NCBI GenBank assembly: GCA_023251595.1
Contig: JAHEYM010000236.1
Location: 1 to 6,513, forward strand
Direction of reading: 5' to 3'
Source of the DNA: Bacteroidota bacterium
GTDB lineage: Bacteria > Bacteroidota > Bacteroidia > AKYH767-A > JABDAW01
Length of the DNA stretch: 6,513 bases
Of the stretch, positions 1-6,513 are shown one piece after another; position 1 is the stretch's first letter; each line of letters begins with the position of its first letter. A model generated the notes under the pieces. That model saw nothing but the letters and a program-made list of their open reading frames with translations. It was not told the DNA's origin and did not search any database. The translations under genes and the position numbers were made by a program.

Positions 1-641
1 CATGCGATATTGGAAAACTTCACCCATTTAATCTCATCATCAAGTACTTTACCGGACTCAACTTCCAGCACGTGTAACTCCTGCCAGTCCGACCCGCCTC
101 GCGCAAGAGAGTAACCAAGAAATTCGTGATCGTTTGAAACCGAGATGGAAGAAACCGTAACAGAGCCATCGACCGACAATTTGTTGGGATCGAGCAACAC
201 ACGCTCCATGGCATCTGACCCATTCCTCACATACAATACATTCTGCTCTTGCAAACCATCATTCTTGTAATAGAAGTAATAGTCGCCCGACTTGAACGGC
301 GCCGAATAACGAGGATAATTCCATATCTTGGTGAGACGGTCTCTGATCTTTTCACGGAATGGGATTGCAGTTAGATAATCGCTGGTGACCTTATTCTCCG
401 CCTTCACCCAATCTATTGTTTCCTGTGCTCCAAGATCTTCGAGTCCGCGGTATGGATCGGCTACTTCCTTTCCAAAAAAATCATCAACCTGCTCGCCTTT
501 TTTAGCCTCGGGATAAGGCAAACGCTGGGAATAAAGGAAAGAAGACAGAAACAGAAACAGAACGAGAAATAGTGATCGGAACCATGAATTAATGTGATTC
601 CTGAAGCTAAAAGGAGTATTAAGGATGATATTGTTATTCAT
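1..641 (-). CDS. Prolyl oligopeptidase family (S9A) serine peptidase, N-terminal part, truncated by the window edge
   Basis: Reading from the ATG at 641 the frame stays open to position 1, giving 213 complete codons with no stop, so the C-terminal part lies off the window. Residues 1-38 look like an export signal: a longer than usual polar start, then a hydrophobic run at about 24-37, with likely cleavage before Gln39. The mature start matches the S9A pattern: YPEAKKGEQVDDFFG (43-57), the block ADPYRGLED (61-69), then WVKAEN and a later stretch on 'IWNYPRY' and 'YYFYYKNDG' typical of the family's first propeller blades. S9A enzymes cut short peptides after proline; the catalytic Ser-Asp-His domain would be encoded beyond the left edge and cannot be checked. 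The family usually has Trp where this protein has Gly66 (DPYRWLED in many members). No other Met lies near the start, so 641 is favoured. The next gene is divergent. Oligopeptidase B is a less likely alternative within the same family. Confidence 0.9.
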   Translation of the reverse strand, partial: MNNNIILNTPFSFRNHINSWFRSLFLVLFLFLSSFLYSQRLPYPEAKKGEQVDDFFGKEVADPYRGLEDLGAQETIDWVKAENKVTSDYLTAIPFREKIRDRLTKIWNYPRYSAPFKSGDYYFYYKNDGLQEQNVLYVRNGSDAMERVLLDPNKLSVDGSVTVSSISVSNDHEFLGYSLARGGSDWQELHVLEVESGKVLDDEIKWVKFSNIA

Positions 642-663
642 TGGAAGAATTACATTATTTTTG
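631..663 (+). promoter_or_regulatory. Candidate Bacteroidota-type promoter for the DUF885 gene
   Basis: TATTTTTG at 656-663 is a perfect match to the -7 consensus TAnnTTTG. A TTG at 631-633 could serve as the -33 element, but its 22-bp gap is slightly long. Transcription would begin near 669-671, leaving a leader of about 33 bases before the ATG at 703. The -33 element lies inside the first codons of the divergent S9A gene, so the two promoters overlap back to back. Confidence 0.35.
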
Positions 664-669
664 AGCCCG

Positions 670-701
670 CAATTTTACATAAATAACTTAGGTTAAACAA
701 A
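670..701 (-). promoter_or_regulatory. Candidate Bacteroidota-type promoter for the S9A peptidase gene
   Basis: On the minus strand, TTTG (701-698) is followed after 20 bp by TAAAATTG (677-670). The Bacteroidota consensus is a -33 TTTG/TTG and a -7 TAnnTTTG about 19-21 bp apart. The -7 match has one mismatch. Transcription would start around 660-665, giving a short leader of about 20 bases before the ATG at 641. Short AT-rich motifs occur by chance, so this is only a candidate. Confidence 0.35.
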
Positions 702-702
702 C

Positions 703-2493
703 ATGAAATCAATCTATTACACCACATTTATGATCCTAACAGTTCTTCTCTCCGGATGCAACTCAGGCGAGAAAAAGACGACCGACAGCACGAATAACGA
801 CAATGAAAAGTTCGCAAAATTGAGCGAACAATTTATTGAAGCGTTGTGGAAGCTTAATCCTGGTTGGGCATCGTCTCAGGGCTACCATAAATACGATAGC
901 GTTTTGGTGGTGAATGATGAAGGTCATCGGAAAGAGGAGATTGCTTTTTGCGAACGTTTCTCAGACAGCTTGAAAAAGATCGATCAGAAGAGTCTTTCGC
1001 CAAATAATCAAACTGACTATTTTTTGATTGAAAATCAATTGAATTCAGCGAAATGGTATACTACGACTTTCAAAAGTTGGGAGTGGAATCCTTCCGATTA
1101 TAATATCAGTTCACAATTTGATAATATTCTGGAAGGTACTTATGCGCCTCTTGACGAACGTATGAAAAATATAGGAATTAAATTGCTGAAAGTTGATGCA
1201 TATTATAAAGCAGGAATGGCAAATATTAAAAATCCAACCATCGTTCATACAAACCTTGGAATAAAACAAAACAAGGGCGCAATTTCTGTACTCGAAAGTA
1301 TTGAGGATTCCTTAACAAAATGTGGTTTGAAGAGTGAAGAAAAAGATGCTATTAAAAAGAATATTGCTGCAGCAAAGAAATCTGTTAATTCGTATGTAGA
1401 TTTTCTTGAAAAAGATGTTCTTCCGAAACTCGATGAGAAAACTGCCCGTAGTTTCAGGATTGGAAAAGATTTGTTTGAAGCTAAATTTAAATATGATATT
1501 GTATCTCAATATCCGGCAGAAGAAATATACAAAAGAGCACTTCAGAGAAAAGGTGAAATTCAACATGAGATGATGAAACTTACCCGTCAACTCTGGAACG
1601 AGCAAATGGGTAAAGAAGCAATGCCGGTTGATTCATTACAGGCTGTAAGGAAAATGATCGACAAACTTTCGTTGAAACATGTTCATCGCGATTCGCTACT
1701 CACTGCCATTAAAAAACAAATGCCCGAACTTACAGATTTCATCAATAAAAAGAATTTAATCTATTTAGATCCGAAAAAACCATTGGTAGTTCGCGAAACG
1801 CCTGTGTATCAGCAAGGGGTTGCGGGAGCAGGAATTGATGCTCCGGGGCCGTATGATAAAGAAGCAAATACCTATTACAACGTTACCCCACTCACTAACT
1901 ATACAGCAGAAAAAGCTGAGAGCTATTTACGCGAATATAATTGGTATTTAATGCAGATATTAAATATTCACGAAGCGATTCCAGGACATTACACGCAATT
2001 AATATATAGCAATCAATCGCCGAGTTTGGTGAAGAGTATTCTTGGGAATGGCGCAATGGTTGAAGGCTGGGCTGTATATTCCGAAAGAATGATGTTGGAA
2101 GAAGGATATGGAAATAATGATCCTGCGATGTGGTTATTTTATTATAAATGGCATTTGAGATCTGTCTGCAATACGATTCTCGATTACAGTATTCACACAC
2201 TTAATATGAGTAAAGAAGATGCACTTCATTTGCTCATCGACGAAGCGTTTCAACAAAAAGCCGAAGCAGAAGAAAAGTACAACCGCGTTTCATTAACACA
2301 GGTTCAGCTTTGCAGTTATTTCACCGGATTCACCGAAATATATGATTTAAGGAATGAGATCAGGAAAAAAGAAGGAGATAAATTTAATCTGAAAAAGTTT
2401 CATGAGAAATTTCTTTCTTACGGATCGGCACCGGTTAAATATATACGTGAGTTGATGTTGAAGGATGAGACTGCGGGAGGGGAGAAAAAATAA
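703..2493 (+). CDS. DUF885-family putative metallopeptidase, lipoprotein
   Basis: A complete 596-residue protein, the usual length for DUF885 (about 550-620). Residues 1-19 form a lipoprotein signal with lipobox LSGC; Cys19 would be lipidated, placing the protein on the cell envelope. The diagnostic family motifs are in the C-terminal half: GPYDKEANTYY, then HEAIPGHY at 423-430, then EGWAVYSE at 454-461, then LDYSIH near 493-498 with a downstream 'YNRVSLTQVQ...YFTGF' block. His423, Glu424, His429 and Glu454 are the plausible zinc ligands and catalytic base by comparison with gluzincin peptidases; this is inference, since substrates of most family members are unknown. The N-terminal half is helical and lysine-rich with no motif I recognise. 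The start is the first ATG, the one that gives a full signal peptide, with no strong Shine-Dalgarno. It is divergent from an S9A peptidase, which fits a role in peptide breakdown. Its stop lies 3 bp from the stop of the convergent gene. Confidence 0.93.
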   Translation: MKSIYYTTFMILTVLLSGCNSGEKKTTDSTNNDNEKFAKLSEQFIEALWKLNPGWASSQGYHKYDSVLVVNDEGHRKEEIAFCERFSDSLKKIDQKSLSPNNQTDYFLIENQLNSAKWYTTTFKSWEWNPSDYNISSQFDNILEGTYAPLDERMKNIGIKLLKVDAYYKAGMANIKNPTIVHTNLGIKQNKGAISVLESIEDSLTKCGLKSEEKDAIKKNIAAAKKSVNSYVDFLEKDVLPKLDEKTARSFRIGKDLFEAKFKYDIVSQYPAEEIYKRALQRKGEIQHEMMKLTRQLWNEQMGKEAMPVDSLQAVRKMIDKLSLKHVHRDSLLTAIKKQMPELTDFINKKNLIYLDPKKPLVVRETPVYQQGVAGAGIDAPGPYDKEANTYYNVTPLTNYTAEKAESYLREYNWYLMQILNIHEAIPGHYTQLIYSNQSPSLVKSILGNGAMVEGWAVYSERMMLEEGYGNNDPAMWLFYYKWHLRSVCNTILDYSIHTLNMSKEDALHLLIDEAFQQKAEAEEKYNRVSLTQVQLCSYFTGFTEIYDLRNEIRKKEGDKFNLKKFHEKFLSYGSAPVKYIRELMLKDETAGGEKK

Positions 2494-2496
2494 AAT

Positions 2497-4239
2497 TTAG
2501 TATTCACTATTTGGTTCAACTTTCAAAAGTGATCGCCTTATTAAACCCTGCACATCGGGACTTGCAATAATTCTTTCTTCTACGGAAGGATTCCTTTCCA
2601 TCAATTTCCATTCGTTGACGATATTTTTATATGCTTCATAAGTAATTATTTTACCATTACTGACTGCAACCCAGACTAATTCTTTTGGATGACCAGAATC
2701 GTCATTATCCACATCAATCCATATTGGTTTGGAATAATAGAATCGCATTTCAGGTGTTATGCTGTCTGCAAGCGAAAGCCATGCAGTACTTTTTAACTCA
2801 TCTATACTGTCTTGTTTATCATAACCATCTGAAATGTCAGGTGATAATTCATAATCACGTAATTCCCTGAAATTCTTAAAAGATAATCTGCATTTATAAT
2901 CGTGAATTGAATCGAACACTGAAAAATGATGTGCGTTTAAATGATAAATAACGTCACCATCTAAAAATGAATCATTGCCGGTCACAGACGAATTTCTGTG
3001 AATTTTAACATAGATGGAGTCAGAAGGTTCGTTTATAGGAATGATAAGAGGAAGAGTCTTAATCGGGGCTACGCTGGCAAGAATCATTTTATAAGATGAA
3101 TGAAAAACTATTGAATAATCTCCTTTTGAACCGTTAATACTTTCCCCGGTGAAGTTTTCATTTTGAGCTTTATCACAAAGAAAAGAATCGAAGATCCATA
3201 CTGAATCTGCCTGATAAGCCCACACAAACAACTGATCTCTTGATTTGAGAGTCATTGTTGTTGTGTAGAAGTTGATTGAATCCACATACGTTTTTTTAAA
3301 TTTACCCATCGAAATATATGGTATATCATTCTCAGGATATTTATCCTTTACTATTTTCGTCAGCAGACCCTGATAAAAAAGAGGAGAAAAACCCGAACTT
3401 CGATAAATTCCTTTCGTCGAACCAGCATTCTTAAATGCAGTATCCGGAAAGATGTTCAGGATGGCAGCATTGAAATATGCGTTATATGTATAGTGTCCTT
3501 TTTTTGCATATTCTATCAGCATATTACTTGGTCCCCTTGAGGAGCCCGGCTTCGAATACGGCTTGAATTCGGATATACTTTTATTGAGACTGTCACGATG
3601 GGCATCCAGCTTACGTCTATCATCCTTAAGTTTCAAAATAGATGAATCCGGCAATTTAATCACTTCAATTCCGTGCATTACATCTTTAAATTCATCGTAT
3701 AATAAATTATCATTATTATAATCCTTGGGGCCCTCCATCGAAATCATCGATACAAATTGCTTTTGTGAGACAATACAAGCGACATATACAGTCTGTGAAG
3801 ATTTAGCCAACGTATCACGAGACGGCGTTTTGAATGTGAAATATTTGAAACGATGATAACTTTTCACGGGACCAATAACCATTTTCTTTTTCGTCATTGT
3901 TTTGGCGAGTTTATAAAAAGCCTGAACCATTTTTCGGGTAGAATTGGCTGTATCGGGAATCATCATCTGAAGGTCTTTTGAATCTGCAAGCATATTCGTG
4001 AAATTCAATTTTAATCCCTCGATTTGTTTATTGCGATACAGAGAATTTCCAGCCCATACTTCATAAGTTGAATATTGTCCGCTTGGCCAGCTATGCGTTT
4101 CCCACCTCGCAGAATCGTAATGAAATTTAAGATTGGGAGGAATCGTATCTGAGTCCGCTCCGACGAATGTTTTTTGAGAAAACACTATGCTGAATTGAAA
4201 ACACAATAGAAAAGAAAGAAGGAGGAATTTATAATTCAT
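2497..4239 (-). CDS. Exported protein of unknown function, paralog of the upstream gene
   Basis: I do not recognise this family. From the ATG at 4239 it encodes 580 residues. A TTG at 4257, touching the stop of the upstream gene, would add six residues, but the ATG gives a classical signal peptide (MNYKF, hydrophobic core 5-20, likely cleavage after Ser21 before Gln22) and is preferred. The protein aligns from end to end with the product of 4258-5979. Shared landmarks are the ACIVSQ block (Cys155), a variable charged or Pro/Gly/Ser-rich linker at about 205-240, NAHHFSVFDSI from 435, KQDSID, then DSITPEMRFYY, and a closing block with SNGKIITYEAY. The N-terminal part (about 25-200) has an alternating strand and helix pattern that might be a Mog1/PsbP-like fold, which is a guess. 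The acidic stretch DVDNDDSG (509-516) is a disrupted version of the calcium-type loop in the paralog. It is very probably co-transcribed with the gene 18 bp upstream. Confidence 0.88.
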   Translation of the reverse strand: MNYKFLLLSFLLCFQFSIVFSQKTFVGADSDTIPPNLKFHYDSARWETHSWPSGQYSTYEVWAGNSLYRNKQIEGLKLNFTNMLADSKDLQMMIPDTANSTRKMVQAFYKLAKTMTKKKMVIGPVKSYHRFKYFTFKTPSRDTLAKSSQTVYVACIVSQKQFVSMISMEGPKDYNNDNLLYDEFKDVMHGIEVIKLPDSSILKLKDDRRKLDAHRDSLNKSISEFKPYSKPGSSRGPSNMLIEYAKKGHYTYNAYFNAAILNIFPDTAFKNAGSTKGIYRSSGFSPLFYQGLLTKIVKDKYPENDIPYISMGKFKKTYVDSINFYTTTMTLKSRDQLFVWAYQADSVWIFDSFLCDKAQNENFTGESINGSKGDYSIVFHSSYKMILASVAPIKTLPLIIPINEPSDSIYVKIHRNSSVTGNDSFLDGDVIYHLNAHHFSVFDSIHDYKCRLSFKNFRELRDYELSPDISDGYDKQDSIDELKSTAWLSLADSITPEMRFYYSKPIWIDVDNDDSGHPKELVWVAVSNGKIITYEAYKNIVNEWKLMERNPSVEERIIASPDVQGLIRRSLLKVEPNSEY

Positions 4240-4257
4240 GGAAATAATATATTGCAA

Positions 4258-5979
4258 TTATTCTCCACTTGGAGGCGCAATTTTAAGAGTTGAGTGAGTA
4301 ATATATGGAAGACAATCTTTATATTTTATTATTTTATTTGAAATTATATCGCTCTGATTCAGTTTATTCCACTCTTTTCCTGCTTGTTTAAATGCCTCGT
4401 AATATATTAACTTACCATTTGAAAAAGCAGCCCAGTAAAGGTCTAATTTACCGTCATCATCCAGATCTGCCGAAAACAGAGGCGTATAGTACATCCGCAT
4501 TTCCGCCGTAATTGAATCATTCAAACCAGCCCATGCCGATGTACGAACGACATCAATACTATCTTGTTTTGCCGTCAGACCATAATAATCTGTAGAATTT
4601 AAATAATTCTTCAGATCTGTAAAATCCTTAAATTGTAATCTCGCCTTTACATCTTGAATACTATCAAATACTGTAAAATGATGCGCATTTATATTATGCA
4701 CAACAGTAGTACATCTCTCAATACTATCTTCAACATCTGAGGAGGTAACACAATCTCTGAACACAGACACAAATTGCGAATCAATTGGTGAAGACATATT
4801 AATTAATTTACCGGGCGAATTATTTGAAATAACGGGAGAAATAAAAGCTCTTTCCGACGCTTTAAATAAAATCGATAATCCGGCTCCTGAACCCATGACA
4901 CTGGCATTAAAATCCTGATAAGTGGCAAGTGTTTCAGTTACATAAGAATTATATTTCCATGCGGTATCAGTTTTTGTTGCCCATAGCAGCATGTAGTGAT
5001 CAGTTGCGAGATGAATGACAGCTTGATAAACAGTGCTTTCACCCTCCGTCTCAATCTCTTCGAATTTTTCGGGTGCATAAGAAAATTCGAGTGTATCATT
5101 ATATTTCTCTTTCAGAATTTTCTTCACAAAACCTGTCATGAACATGGTCGAATATGTTCCTGAACTTAAATCGGCTTTCATAATTTTATAGAAAATAGAG
5201 TCAGGATAAACAGAATTAATAATTGCATTGAGATATTCGCTCGATTTATATTCTCCGGCATTGGCTTTTTCGGTAAATTTCTCATAATTATCCGGCATCG
5301 GCTCAGATGGTGTAACCACATCGTTATGCACCGGCGGTTCTTCAAAGTTTTTCGGAATCTTTTTCTCCCTGAATTGTTTGATAACTTCTGCTGAAACCTT
5401 TTTTACCGAAATACTATTCACAGCATTTTTGAATTCTTTTTCCATTTTATCAACGTCAGAAAATTCCTTCGGACTTTCAAGTGTCATAAGAGAAACAATT
5501 TCACCCTGAGAAACCATGCAACTAATCAATACGACCTGTTTTTGTTCCGCCGGACCTGCATCACCACCTGTTTTAAGGATGATGTAGGAAAATCCATGAT
5601 ATTTCTTAGGATCAGAGACCTTGATCATCAAGGCACTCAAACCGCTGATGGTTTTATGAAGATTGGCAATCAGCTTCTTGGAGGTCAGTTTACCAGTCGT
5701 TGCGAACATAGCCATTTCGGGAGACTGAGACGAGATATTCATCAGCGTTAACTTCACGCCACTGATATCCTGATCTTTAAACTCGGCTTTTGTTCGACCA
5801 AATTCAAGAGTATCTTTCGGGTCTTCGTAAGCACTGGAATAAACCCATTTATGGGTATTGTACTTCAACATAAGATTAGGTCCGATTCGCATTTGAGCAA
5901 TATCCCCCGAAACTTCCTGAGCCAGGCAATTGGCAAGTCCGGCAATCATTAGAATGAGCACAAAAAACTGTTTCATCAT
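4258..5979 (-). CDS. Exported protein of unknown function with an EF-hand-like acidic loop, first of a paralog pair
   Basis: A 573-residue protein of unrecognised family. It starts MMKQ, so 5979 or 5976 could be the true ATG. A signal peptide spans 1-20 (hydrophobic 5-16) with likely cleavage after Ala20, before Gln21. Cys18 sits in LANC, a poor lipobox, so a lipoprotein is less likely. Two regions are apparent: an N-terminal domain (about 21-200) containing SCMVSQ with Cys154, and a C-terminal domain (about 240-573), joined by a proline-rich linker around Pro215-Pro216. The C-terminal domain holds NAHHFTVFDSI from 431 and DLDDDGKLD at 505-513, which fits the DxDxDGxxD calcium-binding loop seen in EF-hand, dockerin and FG-GAP-type repeats, followed by SNGKLIYYEAF. 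One isolated loop does not prove calcium binding. No catalytic motif is visible; a structural or binding role outside the cytoplasm is the cautious reading. No clear promoter was found in the 167 bp upstream. Confidence 0.88.
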   Translation of the reverse strand: MMKQFFVLILMIAGLANCLAQEVSGDIAQMRIGPNLMLKYNTHKWVYSSAYEDPKDTLEFGRTKAEFKDQDISGVKLTLMNISSQSPEMAMFATTGKLTSKKLIANLHKTISGLSALMIKVSDPKKYHGFSYIILKTGGDAGPAEQKQVVLISCMVSQGEIVSLMTLESPKEFSDVDKMEKEFKNAVNSISVKKVSAEVIKQFREKKIPKNFEEPPVHNDVVTPSEPMPDNYEKFTEKANAGEYKSSEYLNAIINSVYPDSIFYKIMKADLSSGTYSTMFMTGFVKKILKEKYNDTLEFSYAPEKFEEIETEGESTVYQAVIHLATDHYMLLWATKTDTAWKYNSYVTETLATYQDFNASVMGSGAGLSILFKASERAFISPVISNNSPGKLINMSSPIDSQFVSVFRDCVTSSDVEDSIERCTTVVHNINAHHFTVFDSIQDVKARLQFKDFTDLKNYLNSTDYYGLTAKQDSIDVVRTSAWAGLNDSITAEMRMYYTPLFSADLDDDGKLDLYWAAFSNGKLIYYEAFKQAGKEWNKLNQSDIISNKIIKYKDCLPYITHSTLKIAPPSGE

Positions 5980-6146
5980 AGTTTAGACATTGCTGATTTG
6001 AAGAAAGTTAACGCGGATGTAATAATACGAAATTGTTTGTATCAACGGGTTGAATAAACGATGTTCAAGAGACGAAAAGTCTGCAAAATCCATAATTTGG
6101 CTGCAAAGGCACGAAGGCGCAAAGAAATGTAGCTATATATATGAGA
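5980..6146. other. Spacer between ychF and the paralog pair
   Basis: These 167 bp contain no credible gene on either strand. They must hold the 3' end of the ychF transcript and probably the promoter of the paralog pair, but no strong Rho-independent terminator is visible. The nearest promoter match on the minus strand, TAACTTTC at 6014-6007, differs from TAnnTTTG in one base and lacks a well-placed -33 element. CTGCAAA occurs twice, at 6081-6087 and 6101-6107. Confidence 0.5.
6103..6126. repeat. Degenerate 8-bp tandem repeat, three units
   Basis: Three adjacent octamers, GCAAAGGC, ACGAAGGC and GCAAAGAA, lie in the spacer just downstream of ychF. Sequences of this flavour (GCAAAGGC/CGAAGGC runs) recur between genes in various bacterial genomes, including Bacteroidota, as I recall. 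Whether this copy belongs to a dispersed family in this genome cannot be seen from a single window. Confidence 0.5.
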
Positions 6147-6513
6147 TTAAACATTAAATCTAAAATGCATTACATCACCATCATTCACCATATATTCTTT
6201 TCCTTCGGTTGAAAGTTTTCCGGCATCACGACAAGCAGATTCTGAACCAAGACGGACATAATCGTCGAATTTAATTACTTCAGCCCGAATAAAACCTTTT
6301 TCGAAATCGGTATGGATCACGCCTGCTGCACCTGGCGCGAGTATACCTGTAGGAATTGTCCATGCCCGAACTTCTTTTTCACCCGCAGTGAAATAGGTCG
6401 AAAGATTCAAAAGTTTGTAAGCGGCTTTAATTAATCTGGTAATACCGGGTTCTTCCAATCCTAATTCAGCAAGAAAAACCTGACGATCTTCAAAACTTTC
6501 GAGTGCATTTATT
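6147..6513 (-). CDS. ychF: Redox-regulated P-loop NTPase YchF (OLA1/Obg-like), C-terminal part, truncated by the window edge
   Basis: The frame is open to the right edge; 121 complete codons (first base at 6512) and the stop at 6147-6149 are visible, about the last third of a protein that is usually near 365 residues. The visible part starts at the end of the helical region (FLAELGLEEPG, then LIKAAYKLL) and contains the whole TGS domain: TYFTAGEKEVRAWTI, GAAGVIHTDFEKGFIRAE, and the nearly invariant ending DGDVMHFRFNV. YchF is a cytoplasmic ATP-preferring member of the Obg-like GTPase group that associates with ribosomes and has been linked to translation and oxidative stress responses. The nucleotide-binding domain, including the altered G4 motif that sets ATP preference, is off the window. 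An apparent TTG start at 6458 is internal and should not be used. It is transcribed in the same direction as the paralog pair but 167 bp away, so a shared transcript is possible though not indicated. Confidence 0.97.
   Translation of the reverse strand, partial: INALESFEDRQVFLAELGLEEPGITRLIKAAYKLLNLSTYFTAGEKEVRAWTIPTGILAPGAAGVIHTDFEKGFIRAEVIKFDDYVRLGSESACRDAGKLSTEGKEYMVNDGDVMHFRFNV

Noticed and set aside
20..223. Minus-strand open frame of 67 codons
   Set aside because: It lies in another frame of the S9A peptidase, which has clear family similarity; the short product has no recognisable feature.
1312..1605. Minus-strand open frame of 97 codons inside the DUF885 gene
   Set aside because: Antisense shadow rich in Phe and Ile, caused by AT-rich coding sequence opposite; no motif or start signal.
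1895..2200. Minus-strand open frame of 101 codons opposite the DUF885 active-site region
   Set aside because: It mirrors the conserved metallopeptidase block, whose codons are constrained on the other strand; the product looks like no protein family.
2685..2870. Plus-strand open frame of 61 codons inside the second paralog
   Set aside because: Antisense to a conserved part of a real gene; no start signal or family likeness.
4240..4257. TTG at 4257 as start of the second paralog
   Set aside because: It would abut the upstream stop and add six residues before the signal peptide; the ATG at 4239 gives a normal signal sequence.
5542..5751. Plus-strand open frame of 69 codons inside the first paralog
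   Set aside because: Shadow of the N-terminal domain of a longer gene with a signal peptide.
6070..6082. Hairpin AGAC-GAAAA-GTCT as a terminator for ychF
   Set aside because: The stem is only 4 bp and is not followed by a clean T run on the minus strand; it is also about 65 bases past the stop.

Overview
The window looks like an ordinary chromosomal stretch from a member of the Bacteroidota, probably an environmental or uncultured lineage. Support for this comes from AT-rich coding sequence, starts without a GGAGG-type Shine-Dalgarno sequence, TAnnTTTG-like promoter elements, exported proteins that are cleaved just before Gln, and a family of large exported proteins of unknown function. I see no tRNA, rRNA, CRISPR array, insertion sequence or phage gene. 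Coding sequence fills nearly everything; the largest gap is 167 bp.

Layout from left to right. Positions 1-641 (minus strand) hold the N-terminal third or so of an exported S9A prolyl oligopeptidase that runs off the left edge. A 61-bp divergent spacer (642-702) carries a candidate Bacteroidota-type promoter on each strand. Positions 703-2493 (plus strand) encode a complete DUF885-family lipoprotein with a HExxPGH and EGWA metallopeptidase signature. After only 3 bp come two tandem minus-strand genes, 2497-4239 and 4258-5979. They encode full-length paralogs of about 575 residues, both exported and both of unknown function. A 167-bp spacer (5980-6146) follows, with a short degenerate tandem repeat of a kind often seen between genes. 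At the right edge, 6147-6513 (minus strand) is the C-terminal TGS domain of the universal P-loop NTPase YchF, whose N-terminus lies off the window.

How the genes relate: the two divergently transcribed peptidases (S9A and DUF885) share a spacer and are both exported, so they may act together in breakdown of external proteins or peptides. That is inferred from position only. The paralog pair is almost certainly co-transcribed, with 18 bp between genes, and arose by duplication. YchF is a housekeeping neighbour with no evident functional link. The only part that may be undescribed is the paralog pair; nothing in the window proves a novel system.
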